DNA of 64,000 nt from Myxococcales bacterium (GTDB taxonomy: Bacteria; Myxococcota_A; Bradymonadia; UBA7976; UBA1532): NCBI GenBank assembly GCA_020633435.1, contig JACKDP010000001.1, positions 1,054,001 through 1,118,000 of the forward strand, given 5' to 3'. Each line of letters begins with the position of its first letter. The first letter of the stretch is position 1. Both the position numbers and the translations under genes were made by a program. The notes under the pieces were generated by a model. It saw nothing but the letters and a program-made list of their open reading frames with translations, was not told where the DNA came from and did not search any database. Below, piece by piece: positions 25,122 to 34,647 of this stretch.

Positions 25122-26356
25122 CCCGCGCCCTGCCCGCCGCCTGCCTGCTCGCCCTCGGCTGGCTGCCCGCCTGTGACAGCGGCGGCGACGCCGATCCCGG
25201 CGCGGACGCCGCCGTCGGCCCCGCCACCGACGGGGGCGGCCCGGTCGGCGCCGACGCCGGCCCGGGCGGCGACGACGCCGCGCCCCCCCTCAGCCTGCGG
25301 GTGGTCTCCGGCGACCTGACCTACGTGGAGGGCCAGCACATCTACTCGGTGCAGGTCGATGGCCGGCTGCGCCAGCGCATCACCCAGGACGCCGCCCTCT
25401 GGAGCGATCACGCCGTCGGCCCCGACCCCCGCTACGTGGCCGCCGTCCGCCACCGGGACGGCGACGGGGACGGCAACGACGACGCCGACGGGCCGGGCGA
25501 GGTCTGGATCATCGACGTGCGCGACCGCCTCTCCTGGCCCATCAGCCCCGAGGGCTGCGACGCGGGCATCGGCGGCGTCGGCTGGCGCGACGAGGTGCGG
25601 GTGGCCTTCGCCATGAGCTGCGACGGCCTGCCCTCGGTCATCTACCTGGGCAGCCGGGACGACCGCAGCCGCGACCTCGCGGGCCTCCTGCCGGTCACCA
25701 CCCACGAGGAGCCCGTCCGGGACGTCTTCCCCGCGGTGGCCACCCCCCTGATGACCTACGTGGTCGACGCCCAGGCGTGCAGCGCGGGCGGCACCTGCAT
25801 CACCAAGCCCCAGATCTGGGTCGCCGACGCCGACATCGGCCTGCGCTGCCGGCTCACGGACGGCGACTCGCGCTTCACCGACACCGGCACCATCACCGGC
25901 CCCGACCGCCGCCTCGGTGATCACGAGCCCGCCTTCAACGGCGACCTCAGCTCGGTGGTCTTCAGCCGCAACGTCGGCGGCAAGGGCCGCGGCCCCGACG
26001 GCCACCGTGATCTCTTCCGGGTAGGCGTCGACCGGCGCGCCCTCTTCGGCGGCCAGGAGACGTGCGGCCAGGGCGGCACCCTGGTGAACCTGTCCGAGGA
26101 CCTGTTCGAGGACAGCTACCCGAGCCCGGCCGGCCCCGTCACCGGCGACGAGCGCTACCCCCGCGGCCCCGCCGGCCGCGCGCCCGTGGGCGCCGTGCTC
26201 TACACCGGCCAGCCCGTCGTGGACGGGGCCGTCATCGGCAGCGCCGTGTACCTGGTCGATCCGAGCGGCACCCGCCGCGCCCTCACCCCGGAGGGCGGCG
26301 ACGCCTCCCACGGGAGCTGGATCGTGACCGACTACCTGCTCGACGGCGAGCGGTAG
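25118..26356 (+). CDS. TolB-like beta-propeller lipoprotein
   Basis: The 412-residue lipoprotein (MTRALPAACLLALGWLPAC, C19) has an acidic Asp/Gly/Ala-rich spacer (about 20-55), then WD40/PD40-like blades. These show as repeats of the type HIYSVQVDGRLRQRIT, VWIIDVRDRLSWPIS and SSVVFSRNVGGKGRG. The start overlaps the YkgJ stop, with GGAGG upstream. Cys pairs (C-SAGGTC, C-GQGG) may form disulphides. Propellers of this kind usually bind proteins or glycans in the periplasm, and no catalytic set is recognisable. It ends the plus-strand run, and the next two genes point back towards it. Confidence 0.75.
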   Translation: MTRALPAACLLALGWLPACDSGGDADPGADAAVGPATDGGGPVGADAGPGGDDAAPPLSLRVVSGDLTYVEGQHIYSVQVDGRLRQRITQDAALWSDHAVGPDPRYVAAVRHRDGDGDGNDDADGPGEVWIIDVRDRLSWPISPEGCDAGIGGVGWRDEVRVAFAMSCDGLPSVIYLGSRDDRSRDLAGLLPVTTHEEPVRDVFPAVATPLMTYVVDAQACSAGGTCITKPQIWVADADIGLRCRLTDGDSRFTDTGTITGPDRRLGDHEPAFNGDLSSVVFSRNVGGKGRGPDGHRDLFRVGVDRRALFGGQETCGQGGTLVNLSEDLFEDSYPSPAGPVTGDERYPRGPAGRAPVGAVLYTGQPVVDGAVIGSAVYLVDPSGTRRALTPEGGDASHGSWIVTDYLLDGER

Positions 26357-26361
26357 CCCCG

Positions 26362-26637
26362 CTACTCCACCTCGGGCCGCACCAGCGCCTTGTAGAAGAC
26401 CTGCACCTGCTCGAGCCGGTAGGGCGTCACGCTGCCCCCCGCCGCGTTGTTGTAGAGCACCACCTCGATCTGCGTGGGCGCCTTCGGGTCCGGGGGTGGC
26501 AAATGCGGAGTCAATCCGAAGACTTCCACGCGCAGGCGGCCGCGCGGCGGCGCGTAGCGGCCGAGCACGGTGCCCTGGCCGGCCGTCAGCGTCAGGAAGC
26601 AGGGACCGTCCCCGTCGGGGCGGTGCGTGAGCGCCAT
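26362..26637 (-). CDS. Small conserved-looking protein, unknown function
   Basis: I do not recognise this 91-residue product. It is predicted to be beta-rich and soluble (ATG at 26637, MALTHRPDGDGPCFLTLTAG...), with a central LRVEVFGLTPHLPPPDP and a charged YKALVRPEVE end, and no signal peptide. It starts six bases after the stop of the upstream small lipoprotein gene, and the pair is convergent with the propeller lipoprotein. The ribosome site is weak. Third-position GC supports coding. Confidence 0.6.
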   Translation of the reverse strand: MALTHRPDGDGPCFLTLTAGQGTVLGRYAPPRGRLRVEVFGLTPHLPPPDPKAPTQIEVVLYNNAAGGSVTPYRLEQVQVFYKALVRPEVE

Positions 26638-26643
26638 GTCGGC

Positions 26644-27036
26644 CTAGCGGGTGTCAGGCGGGAACGTCAGCCGCATACGCAGGAAGCCGCCCGGCAGCAG
26701 CAGGTGGGCGCCGGCGATGGCCTCGACGGGGCCGCCCAGCTCGGCCTCCACCGCGCTGGAGTGGCGCAGGCGGGGGCCGGTGAGATCGACGATGAGGGCC
26801 TGATCATCGCCCATCCGGGCGTGGGCGCGCCCCTCCGTCCCCTGGCGCCGCTCGCAGGTGCGGCCCTCGAACTCGCAGCCGCGCTCGCACTCCGCCTTGT
26901 CGACGACCATGCCGCACCGCTCGGCGACGCAGCGGTCCAGCTCCTCCGCGCAGAGGCCGGAGACCTGGTCCAGCTGGCGGAGGCCGGCGCAGCCGGCGAA
27001 GAGGGGCACGAGGAGCAGGAGGGCGCGGCTGAGCAT
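26644..27036 (-). CDS. Small Cys-rich lipoprotein
   Basis: The 130-residue predicted lipoprotein has MLSRALLLLVPLFAGC (C16), then a Cys-rich helical segment (LCAEELDRCVAERCGM, ECERGCEFEGRTCERR) with seven cysteines. A beta-rich tail follows (RMRLTFPPDTR). The start at 27036 is set by the signal peptide; the same frame stays open for more than 2 kb upstream, but that part is a shadow of the opposite-strand genes. It is divergent from the propeller/MYXO-CTERM gene, with about 50 bases between the starts. The Cys pattern suggests disulphide-stabilised helices. The function is unknown. Confidence 0.72.
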   Translation of the reverse strand: MLSRALLLLVPLFAGCAGLRQLDQVSGLCAEELDRCVAERCGMVVDKAECERGCEFEGRTCERRQGTEGRAHARMGDDQALIVDLTGPRLRHSSAVEAELGGPVEAIAGAHLLLPGGFLRMRLTFPPDTR

Positions 27037-27084
27037 CGGGGGCCGGGTCCGAGCTAGAGTGGCGACCTCGCGATATTGACCCAG

Positions 27085-28419
27085 ATGGCACCCATGGCGC
27101 ACCCCCTCTTCCCCCCTGCCCTGGCGGCGCTCGTCGCCCTGGGCCTGGCCGGCCAGGCCGCCGCGCACGGCGGCGCTCCCCAGGTGAAGCACATCCGCTT
27201 CCCCCCCGCCATCGGCGGGACCCCCTGGCTCATGGACGAGCTGGGGCTGCTGGCCCGCACCGACGCCGGCTACACCTGGCTCTGCGACGACTCCGTCTCG
27301 CCCGTCGTGGGCTTCGAGATCATCGAGCCCCTCGACGCCGATCACTGGGTGCTCTCCACCCGGGCCGGCATCTTCCTCACCGAGGTGGCAGGCTGCGGCT
27401 ACACCCAGGTGCCCGGCCCGCTCACGGAGCACGTCACCGCGTCGCTGCTCCCCCACCCCGGCCGCCCCGGCGAGCTGCTCACCTCGACGGCGACGCTCGG
27501 CATCCTCAACGACGTCTACCGGACGGTGGACGGCGGCCAGACGTGGACGCCCGCGGGGCTCGAGTCGACGACGCGCATCCGCTCCATCCTGCGGTCCGAC
27601 GCGGATCCGGACGTGGTCTACGCCAGCCATGGCGCCGGCGCGAGCCGCAGCGACGACGGCGGCGCCCGCTTCGTGCCCATCACCCTGGGCCCGCCCGCTG
27701 AGGCGCTCCCGGGCGAAATGCCCATTCGTCCCGAGGAGTTCCGCTTCCTCGCCTCCCACCCCGTCGACCCGGCGGTGGCCTTCGCGGTCATCGAGCGGTT
27801 CCCGGCCTCCTTCGTCGTGCGGACGGACGACGCGGGGGCGACCTGGACGGTGGTGCTGGCCATCGAGGACTCCCCCGACAGCCTCGCGTTCACCCAGGAC
27901 GGCCAACGGGCCCTCATGAGCACGCCCTTCCTCGGGCTGCAGCGGTCCGTGGACGGCGCCCAGACGTTCGAGGCCGTGCCCTCGGCGGGCATCATCGGCT
28001 GCCTGACCCGCGAGCCGGGCACCGACCGCATCTGGGCCTGCGGCCGCGGCCGCCCGCTCACCTGGGTGGCGGCGACCACCGACGACCTGGGGGCGACCTG
28101 GGACGTGGAGCTGGCGCAGTACGCCGACCTGGTGGGCACCTGGAGCTGCCCGGCCGACTCCACGACGGCCCACGCCTGCCGGCAGCAGTGCCCGCCGGCG
28201 GATCCCGCCTGCGTCCCGCCCGATGGGGGCGTGCCCGACACGACGAGCGACGGCGGGGCGGAGGACGCCGGCGTCGCCGACGCGGGCGCCGAAGCCGACG
28301 CGGCGGAGCCTCCCCCCGGGGGCGGCGGCGACGACGGCTGCCGGAGCGCGCCGGGGGCGGGCGGGGGTGGCCTGGTGCTCCTCGCTCTCCTGGGGCTGCG
28401 GCGGCGTCGCCGGCTTTGA
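27085..28419 (+). CDS. Sortilin/BNR-like propeller protein with MYXO-CTERM tail
   Basis: The 444-residue protein has a signal peptide (about 1-29) and Asp-box/BNR-type repeats (VDGGQTWTPAG, SDDGGARFVPI, TDDAGATWTVVL, TDDLGATWDVEL), typical of sortilin-like propellers. An Asp/Ala/Gly/Pro linker leads to a C-terminal tail CRSAPGAGGGG, a hydrophobic stretch (LVLLALLGL) and RRRRR. That tail is the MYXO-CTERM sorting signal, thought to be cleaved for surface anchoring in Myxococcota. A TTG at 27076 and an ATG at 27094 are other possible starts; none has a good ribosome site. It probably sits on the cell surface. Confidence 0.82.
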   Translation: MAPMAHPLFPPALAALVALGLAGQAAAHGGAPQVKHIRFPPAIGGTPWLMDELGLLARTDAGYTWLCDDSVSPVVGFEIIEPLDADHWVLSTRAGIFLTEVAGCGYTQVPGPLTEHVTASLLPHPGRPGELLTSTATLGILNDVYRTVDGGQTWTPAGLESTTRIRSILRSDADPDVVYASHGAGASRSDDGGARFVPITLGPPAEALPGEMPIRPEEFRFLASHPVDPAVAFAVIERFPASFVVRTDDAGATWTVVLAIEDSPDSLAFTQDGQRALMSTPFLGLQRSVDGAQTFEAVPSAGIIGCLTREPGTDRIWACGRGRPLTWVAATTDDLGATWDVELAQYADLVGTWSCPADSTTAHACRQQCPPADPACVPPDGGVPDTTSDGGAEDAGVADAGAEADAAEPPPGGGGDDGCRSAPGAGGGGLVLLALLGLRRRRRL

Positions 28420-28452
28420 CACCTTCGCCGCCCGCCGAACATCATTCCCCTC

Positions 28453-31400
28453 ATGCGGCTGTCGCCCCCCACCCCCGCCCGGTGCCTGGCCTGGGTGATC
28501 TTGCTGGCTGGCTGCGGCGCCGCGCCGCCCCCGCCCCCTCCGCCGACGCCGCCCCCTGCGGACGCGGCCGGCCGCGCGGCCGCCTGTGGCGAGCGCCTGC
28601 GCCCCGATGACGAGGCCGCCCACGCCTGCTACCGCGACGCGATGATGCGCCTGCGGCGGCTCCCCGAGGCCGTCGAGCGCCTCGCCGCCGACCGCCGCGC
28701 CCACCCCGAGGACGAGCGCCGCTGGTACCTGGAGGTCCGCGCGCGCCTGCTGGGCGACCCCCGCGGCGCCGTCGAGGTGGCCCGCCTGTGCCTGGAGCGC
28801 CTGCCCGACGCCCCGTGGTGCGGCCTCGCCCTCGGGCTGGCCCAGGAGCGCGGCAGCGACCTGGCCAGCGCCCTCGCCCAGGTCTCCCAGGTGGTGCCGC
28901 GGCTCGACGAGGCGCCCGCCCTGGCCGCCCTCGCCCGCCTGCGCCTGTCGGCCGGCCAGGGCAAGGAGGCGGTCGACCTCGTCCGCCGGGCCCTGGGCCG
29001 CGACCCGGCCTCGGCGGATGTGCAGGTGGCCGCCGCGTGGTCGGCGCTGGTGGAGGGCGACCGCCTGCGGGCCGAGGCGCACATCGCCCGCGCCCTGGAG
29101 GCCGGCCCCGACGGCGCCGGGGGCCTCATCGCCCGGGCGCGCCTGCACCTGCTCGTCGGCGATGGCCCGCGCGCCTCGGCGGATCTACGCGCCGCCCTCG
29201 CCGCCGACCCCGATCACGACCCCGCGCGCGAGACCCTGGCTGACTTGCTGCTGGAGCAGGGCGAGCGGGGGGCGGCCCTGGAGCACCTCAACGTCCTCAT
29301 CGACCGCCAGCCCCGGCGCGGCGACCTGATGGTGAAGCTGGGCATGGCGCTGCTGGGCCTGGGGAACGCCGAGCGCGCCCTGGGCTGGGCCGACCTGGCC
29401 CTGGGGCTCCAGCCCGATGACGTCGAGGCCCTGGGCCTGCGCCTGCGGGCGCTCATCGCCTCGGGCGATCACGCCGCCGCCACGAAGATGCGCGACCGGG
29501 TCTTCACCGGCCGCCAGGCCGCGCGGCAGCAGGTCCTCGCCGCCCGGGCCTGGGCCGCGGCCGGCCAGGGCGGCCGCGCCGAGTCCGAGTTCGCCGACGC
29601 CGCCGCCCGCCACCGCGAGGACGCGGCCGTCTGGCGGGCCTACGCCGACTGGTACCACCGCACCGGCCGCCTCGGCCGGGCCGCGACCATCCTGCGCAAG
29701 GGCATCGAGGCCGTGCCCGGGGACGCCGGCCTGCACGCCGACCTGGCCGCCATCTTCGAGGAGGGCGAGCACCCCGACCAGGCCCGCAGCGCCATGGCCG
29801 AGGCCGCGCGCCTGGCCCCGGAGGAGCCGGATCACCAGGACGAGCTCGCCCGGCTCGAGTTCCTGAGCCGGCACGTCGACGAGGCCATCGTCCGCTGGGA
29901 GTCGCTGCTGGTGCGCCACCCCCGCGCCGATCGGGCGCGGCTGCGGCTGAGCCAGGCGTACCGCGCGCTGCGGCGCTACGACGAGGCCAGCGAGGAGCTG
30001 CGGGCCCTGCTGGGCTGGCACCCCGGGGACTCGGCCCTGCTGGGGACGCTAGGGCAGGTGCTGCTGGAGGGCTCGCGCCCGGCGAAGGCCATCCCCGTGC
30101 TGCGCGACGCCCTCGGGCGGGGCGGCGACAGCCGGACGCTCAAGCCGTTGCTGGCGTCCGCCCTGGCCGCGACGGGCGCCCACGCCGAGGCCCAGCAGAC
30201 CTACGAGGCCGCCCTGCGCGAGGATCCCGCCAACCGGGCCCTGCGCTTGACCTACGGGCGCTTCCTCGAGGTCACCGCCGATCCCGAGGCGGCCGCGCGC
30301 GTCTATCGCTCCCAGCTCGCCCGCGACCCGGAGGACGCCGACGCCCAGGCGCGCCTGACCGTCCTCGGGCTGCCCGGCGGCGCGCCGCGCTGGCCCGCCG
30401 CCGAGGGCGACCCGGCCCTCGCGCCCCTCGCGGCCCGGGCCCCCGCCGCCCCCGAGCAGGGCGCCACGGTGCTGCGCGACGAGCACCACGTCGTCGTCGA
30501 CGGCGCCGGCCTCGCGAGCATCCGCCACGTCCGCACCGTGCTCCTGCAGGACGCCGCCGCGGTCGAGCGCCACGCCACGGCCATCCTGGGCTTCGACGCC
30601 GGCCACGCCCCCACCATCCTGCGCGCCCGCACCCTCACCCCGGACGGCGAGGACGTCCCCGTCGGCCCCGAGGCCCAGGAGATCGCCAACCCCCACGCCG
30701 GCACGGCCCTGCACGGCGACATGCGTCAGCTCATCCTGCGCTTCCCCCGGGTGGAGCCCGGGGCCATCGTCGACTACGAGGTCGTCACCCACCGACCCAA
30801 CCCCGAGCTGAAGGGCATCTGGTGGGATGGCTACGTGCTGGGCAACCTGGAGCCCACGGTGGCGGCCCGCTACAGCCTGGACCTGCCGGCCGACGAGCCC
30901 CTGAAGCTCGGCACCACCGGCCTCCCCGCGGCCGCCGAGACGCGGGCGGACGGGCGGCGCCGCCTGGCCTGGGCCGTGGCCGACCTGCCGGGCTACACCC
31001 TCACGGCGCGGGAGCGCCTGCCCGCCGTCTTCGTCTCCAACCTGAAGGCCTGGTCCGCCGTCGACGCCTGGTACCACGGCCTCTTCGCCGACCGCGCCCG
31101 GCCCACCGAGGCCCTGACGGAGAAGGCCCGCGCCCTCACCGCCGACGCCCCCGACGCCCGGGCCCGCGTGGCCGCGATCTACCGCTTCGTCGAGCGCAGC
31201 GTGGCCTACCTGGGCATCGAGTTCGGCATCGGCGCCTACCAGCCGCGGCCCGCCGCGACGACGCTGGCGACCCACAAGGGCGACTGCAAGGACATGACCG
31301 CCCTCATGGTGGCGCTCCTCGGCGGCCTCGGCATCGAGGCCCACGCCGCCCTGGTGCGCCCCCGCGGGCAGGCCCCGTTCATGGCCGAGCACGTCTCCCC

Positions 31401-33021
31401 GGGGCAGTTCAGCCATGTGCTGCTGCACGTCCCCGCCGGCGACCTGTGGCTCGACGCCACCGCCGGCCTGGGCACCCTGGACGCCATCCCCGACGCCCTG
31501 CGCGGCCAGACCGCCCTCATCGTCGACGGGAAGGGCGGCCGGCTGGTCGACATCCCCGAGGGCACGGCGGCGGCCAGCACCATCCGCCAGCGCGACGTCT
31601 TCACCCTGAACCCCACCGGCGGCGGCACCCTGGAGAGCGCCCTCACCCTCACCGGCGATCCCGCCGGCACCGCCCGCCAGCGCCTGCTGCCCCTCGACGC
31701 CGGCGGCCGCGACGCGCTGCTGGCCTCGCCGGGCTACCTGCTGCCCGATGGCCGCATCCCGGCGGCCGTCTCGGCCACGGGCCTCGACGATCCCGGGGTC
31801 CCGCTCGTGCTCACCGCCCGCCACCCCAGCCCCGACCTGGTGGCCCTGCGGGTGGACGGGGCCCTCGTCGTCTCCCACGACCTGCGCTTCTTCACCGACG
31901 GCCCCCTGCCCGCCTTGGGCAGCGAGGGCTGGCTGGCCGCGCCGCGCACCCTGGAGCAGCGCGTCGTCCTCGTCCCGCCGGCGGGCTACCGCTTCGAGTG
32001 GGCCCCGCTGAAGGCAAACGTGAAGATCGCCGACGCCCGCCTGACCGTCAGCGAGCAGCGCGGCGCCGGCCGCACAGAGATCACCGCGCGCCTCGTGCTG
32101 CCCCGCGGCCCCCGCGACGCCGCCGCCCACCAGCGGCTCCTGGCCCAGCTCCGCCACGAGGTCGTGGCCCTGGGGCAGCCCCTGCGCATGGTGCCCGGCC
32201 CGGGCTTCGACGCCGTCGCCTTCCTGGGCGCCGTCGTGGAGGAGCGCCCCGACGACCCCCGCCTGCTGGCGAACCTGGGGCGCGCCCTCCTCGACCAGGA
32301 CCGCCCCGTGGAGGCCCTGCCCGTCCTGCAGCGCGCCGAGGGCCTGGAGCCCAGCGATCCCGCCGTGCAGGCGCTCCTGGCCGCCGCGTACCTCGCCCTC
32401 GACAACACCCGTGCCGCCGCCGCCCCGCTGCGCGCCCTCATCGCCCGCGGCGACGCCGAGGCCCCCGTCTACGGCATGCTGGCCACCGTGCTGCTGCGCG
32501 ACGGCGAGGCCGTGGCCGCCATCGACGTCCTCGAGGCGGGCCTCGCGCGCTTCCCCACCGACGAGCCGCTGCAGCGCGCCCACATCCTCGCCCTCGGCCG
32601 CGGGGGCCAGGGGGCCCGGGCCGTCGAGGCCGCCGAGCGCTTCGCCGCGCGCGAGCCCGACGACGCCAGCCGCCACACCCTGCTCGGCGACGTGGCCTCG
32701 GAGGTCGGGCGGCCCGACGTCGCCGAGCGGGCCTACCGCCGCGCGCTGGCCCTCACGCCCGATGACGGCCGAGCCCTCAACAACCTGGCCTGGATGCTGC
32801 GCGGCCGGCCCTCCGCGCGGGACGAGGCGCTCGCGCTGGCGAAGCGGGCCGTGGCCCAGGAGCCCCTGTCCGACGCCTCGTGGGACACCCTGGCGGAGGT
32901 GCACTTCCTGCTGGGCGACGTAGCCGCCGCCGTCGCGGCCATCGACCGGGCCATCGCCCTCAACCCCCGCCGGGCCGACCAGTACCGCGCCCGCCGAGCC
33001 CGCTACCTGCAGGGCCCCTGA
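28453..33021 (+). CDS. Giant TPR / DUF3857 / transglutaminase-like / TPR lipoprotein
   Basis: The 1522-residue lipoprotein (signal ending LLAGC, C21) begins with a Pro-rich spacer and TPR repeats over about 45-630. A DUF3857 domain follows (about 675-860, HHVVVDGAGLASIRHVRTVL). Next is a transglutaminase-like core domain (about 890-1040) with Cys945 in HKGDCKDMTALM, His in GQFSHVLLHV and Asp in WLDATAGLG, so the Cys-His-Asp triad looks complete. A beta domain and further TPRs (about 1240-1515) end the protein. DUF3857 plus transglutaminase pairs are usual in periplasmic or exported proteins. Flanking both sides with TPRs makes this unusually long. Substrate unknown; peptide crosslinking or proteolysis in the envelope is possible. 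Confidence 0.85.
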   Translation: MRLSPPTPARCLAWVILLAGCGAAPPPPPPPTPPPADAAGRAAACGERLRPDDEAAHACYRDAMMRLRRLPEAVERLAADRRAHPEDERRWYLEVRARLLGDPRGAVEVARLCLERLPDAPWCGLALGLAQERGSDLASALAQVSQVVPRLDEAPALAALARLRLSAGQGKEAVDLVRRALGRDPASADVQVAAAWSALVEGDRLRAEAHIARALEAGPDGAGGLIARARLHLLVGDGPRASADLRAALAADPDHDPARETLADLLLEQGERGAALEHLNVLIDRQPRRGDLMVKLGMALLGLGNAERALGWADLALGLQPDDVEALGLRLRALIASGDHAAATKMRDRVFTGRQAARQQVLAARAWAAAGQGGRAESEFADAAARHREDAAVWRAYADWYHRTGRLGRAATILRKGIEAVPGDAGLHADLAAIFEEGEHPDQARSAMAEAARLAPEEPDHQDELARLEFLSRHVDEAIVRWESLLVRHPRADRARLRLSQAYRALRRYDEASEELRALLGWHPGDSALLGTLGQVLLEGSRPAKAIPVLRDALGRGGDSRTLKPLLASALAATGAHAEAQQTYEAALREDPANRALRLTYGRFLEVTADPEAAARVYRSQLARDPEDADAQARLTVLGLPGGAPRWPAAEGDPALAPLAARAPAAPEQGATVLRDEHHVVVDGAGLASIRHVRTVLLQDAAAVERHATAILGFDAGHAPTILRARTLTPDGEDVPVGPEAQEIANPHAGTALHGDMRQLILRFPRVEPGAIVDYEVVTHRPNPELKGIWWDGYVLGNLEPTVAARYSLDLPADEPLKLGTTGLPAAAETRADGRRRLAWAVADLPGYTLTARERLPAVFVSNLKAWSAVDAWYHGLFADRARPTEALTEKARALTADAPDARARVAAIYRFVERSVAYLGIEFGIGAYQPRPAATTLATHKGDCKDMTALMVALLGGLGIEAHAALVRPRGQAPFMAEHVSPGQFSHVLLHVPAGDLWLDATAGLGTLDAIPDALRGQTALIVDGKGGRLVDIPEGTAAASTIRQRDVFTLNPTGGGTLESALTLTGDPAGTARQRLLPLDAGGRDALLASPGYLLPDGRIPAAVSATGLDDPGVPLVLTARHPSPDLVALRVDGALVVSHDLRFFTDGPLPALGSEGWLAAPRTLEQRVVLVPPAGYRFEWAPLKANVKIADARLTVSEQRGAGRTEITARLVLPRGPRDAAAHQRLLAQLRHEVVALGQPLRMVPGPGFDAVAFLGAVVEERPDDPRLLANLGRALLDQDRPVEALPVLQRAEGLEPSDPAVQALLAAAYLALDNTRAAAAPLRALIARGDAEAPVYGMLATVLLRDGEAVAAIDVLEAGLARFPTDEPLQRAHILALGRGGQGARAVEAAERFAAREPDDASRHTLLGDVASEVGRPDVAERAYRRALALTPDDGRALNNLAWMLRGRPSARDEALALAKRAVAQEPLSDASWDTLAEVHFLLGDVAAAVAAIDRAIALNPRRADQYRARRARYLQGP

Positions 33022-33025
33022 CGCC

Positions 33026-34010
33026 TCAGCCCGCGTCACGCCCGGGGGGCAGCCGCAGCCACGCCCAGGCCGCCCAGAGCGCGACGAAGGCCACCGGCGC
33101 CCACGCCGCCGCCCAGGGCGCCAGGAAGCCCGCCCGGGCCGTCAGCTCCCCCGTCCGCAGCAGCCAGAGCGCCGCCCCCACCACCGCCGCCCCCGCGAGC
33201 ACCGCCCGGCGGCCGCCCAGGCCCCCACCCAGCAGCGCCCCGAGCAGCGCCCAGACGGGCGCCAGGGCCGGCAGCGCCACCCGCCGGGCCCGCAGGAAGG
33301 CCTCGCGCGGGGCCCGCGGATCCAGCGCGCTCGAGGGCTGATCGTTGGGGGCGCCGAGCGTCTGCAGGCGCCGATGCAGGGCGTCGCGGCCCAGCGTCAC
33401 CTGCACGGCGTCCACCTGCACCCGCAGCCGCGGCCCCCAGATCCACGTCGGCCCGAGGGCGAGGCCGGCGCCCCCCGGGGCGAGCACCGGCGCCCGGCCG
33501 TGCAGCAGCACCGGCCCCCCCGGCGCTGGGAAGGCCGCCCAGAGCGCCCGGTCCGTGGGTGGCCCCGTGACCTGCAGCCCGGCGCCGTCCGGCAGCCGCA
33601 GCATGGCCGCCGGCGCTGGCCCCGCCAGATCCAGCACCCGCGCCCGCAGGGGCCACCACCGCAGCCGGCCCCGCCGAGGCCGCCGCCCAGCCCGCCACCC
33701 CCGCCAGCCCCAGCCCCAGGCCCACGGCGGGCGCGAGCAGGCGCGCCGGCGACACCCCGAGGGCCGCGAACGCCACCAGGGCGCCGTCCCGCCGCAGGCG
33801 GCCGTAGGCGAGGCCCGCCCCGAAGAGCGCCGCCAGGGGCAGGGCCGGCTCGGCCAGGGCGATGACGGCCGGCGCCAGGAGCGCGGGCCGGGGCACGACG
33901 CCCGCCGGCCAGAGCCGCACGGCCTGGGCCACGACCAGCAGCCCGGCCAGGCAGGCCAGGGCCACGAGGGTGCTCTGGAGGAGGAGCGGGAGCAGGCGGC
34001 GCGCGATCAT
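33026..34010 (-). pseudogene. LptF/LptG (YjgP/YjgQ) family permease, frameshifted
   Basis: Residues 1-115 from the ATG at 34010 match the N-terminal three membrane helices of the LPS-transport permeases LptF/LptG, with the typical YGRLRRDGALVAFAALGVSP coupling loop. After about 33690 this frame becomes Gly/Ala/Arg shadow. The continuation is in another frame (stop at 33026): RWWPLRARVLDLAG, a beta-rich jellyroll part and three C-terminal helices. A single-base shift between about 33630 and 33690, in a run of GGC/GCC repeats, explains this. It may be a sequencing error in an intact gene. LptF and LptG usually come as a pair; only one is seen here. It follows the region 4 protein gene by 19 bases on the same strand. 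Confidence 0.75.
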
Positions 34011-34029
34011 CGGCCCCGCCCGGGCGGCG

Positions 34030-34551
34030 TCAGTCGGCGCTGAGGTTGCGCTCGATGAAGGAGAGGAAGTCCTGCAGGCCCAGCGTCGTCGCCGTCTCCC
34101 GCAGCTTCTGCAGCCCCTTCACCTCGACCTGCCGGATGCGCTCGCGGGTCAGGTTGAGGATCTCGCCCACGTCCTCGAGGGTGATGCCGCCGCGCTCGGC
34201 CACATCCAGGGCGCAGGTGTGCTCCATCTCCCAGACCTCCAGGTCGGGGAAGTTGAGCTTGATGGAGCCCGTCTCCGGGTTCACGTCGAGGTAGAGGTGG
34301 TGCTTGCAGGACACGTAGGGGCACGGCCGGGGGCCATCGACGCACTGCGAGCGGCTCGTGGGCCGCTCGTAGTTGAACGTCTCCAGCTCCTCGGCGAGGG
34401 CCAGCTCATCCCGCGACAGCCGCTTGGTGGCGATGGTCCGCGAGCGGCGCCGACCCTTCTTGCCCGGCCGCGGCCGCTCCTCTTGCTGACTCTGGAGCCG
34501 CGAGACCGGCAGCCCGTCATCAAGATCGCGGTTTTCCCGAGAATCGCCCAT
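34030..34551 (-). CDS. Solo sigma-70 region 4-like DNA-binding protein
   Basis: The 173-residue cytoplasmic protein has a basic N-terminus, a Cys-containing central segment (CVDGPRPCPYVSCKHHLYLD, about 70-89) and NFPDLEVWEMEHTCAL. A sigma region 4 helix-turn-helix follows at about 120-152 (ITLEDVGEILNLTRERIRQV), the part that reads -35 elements in primary sigma factors. Regions 1.2, 2 and 3 are absent. The four Cys and two His in the middle could hold a metal or Fe-S cluster; that is inference. Proteins of this architecture occur in myxobacterial genomes as 'sigma factor-like helix-turn-helix' proteins. Without a region 2 it cannot melt DNA, so it probably modulates RNA polymerase or acts as a repressor. 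Confidence 0.85.
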   Translation of the reverse strand: MGDSRENRDLDDGLPVSRLQSQQEERPRPGKKGRRRSRTIATKRLSRDELALAEELETFNYERPTSRSQCVDGPRPCPYVSCKHHLYLDVNPETGSIKLNFPDLEVWEMEHTCALDVAERGGITLEDVGEILNLTRERIRQVEVKGLQKLRETATTLGLQDFLSFIERNLSAD

Positions 34552-34647
34552 GGCGCTCCGTTTGAGTCCCTGAACCGGACGGCTCGACCTGCGACCGTGC
34601 GCACGCGTTATCGTGCGCGCCCGGCTCCCCGAAGCCGTCGCGAACGC

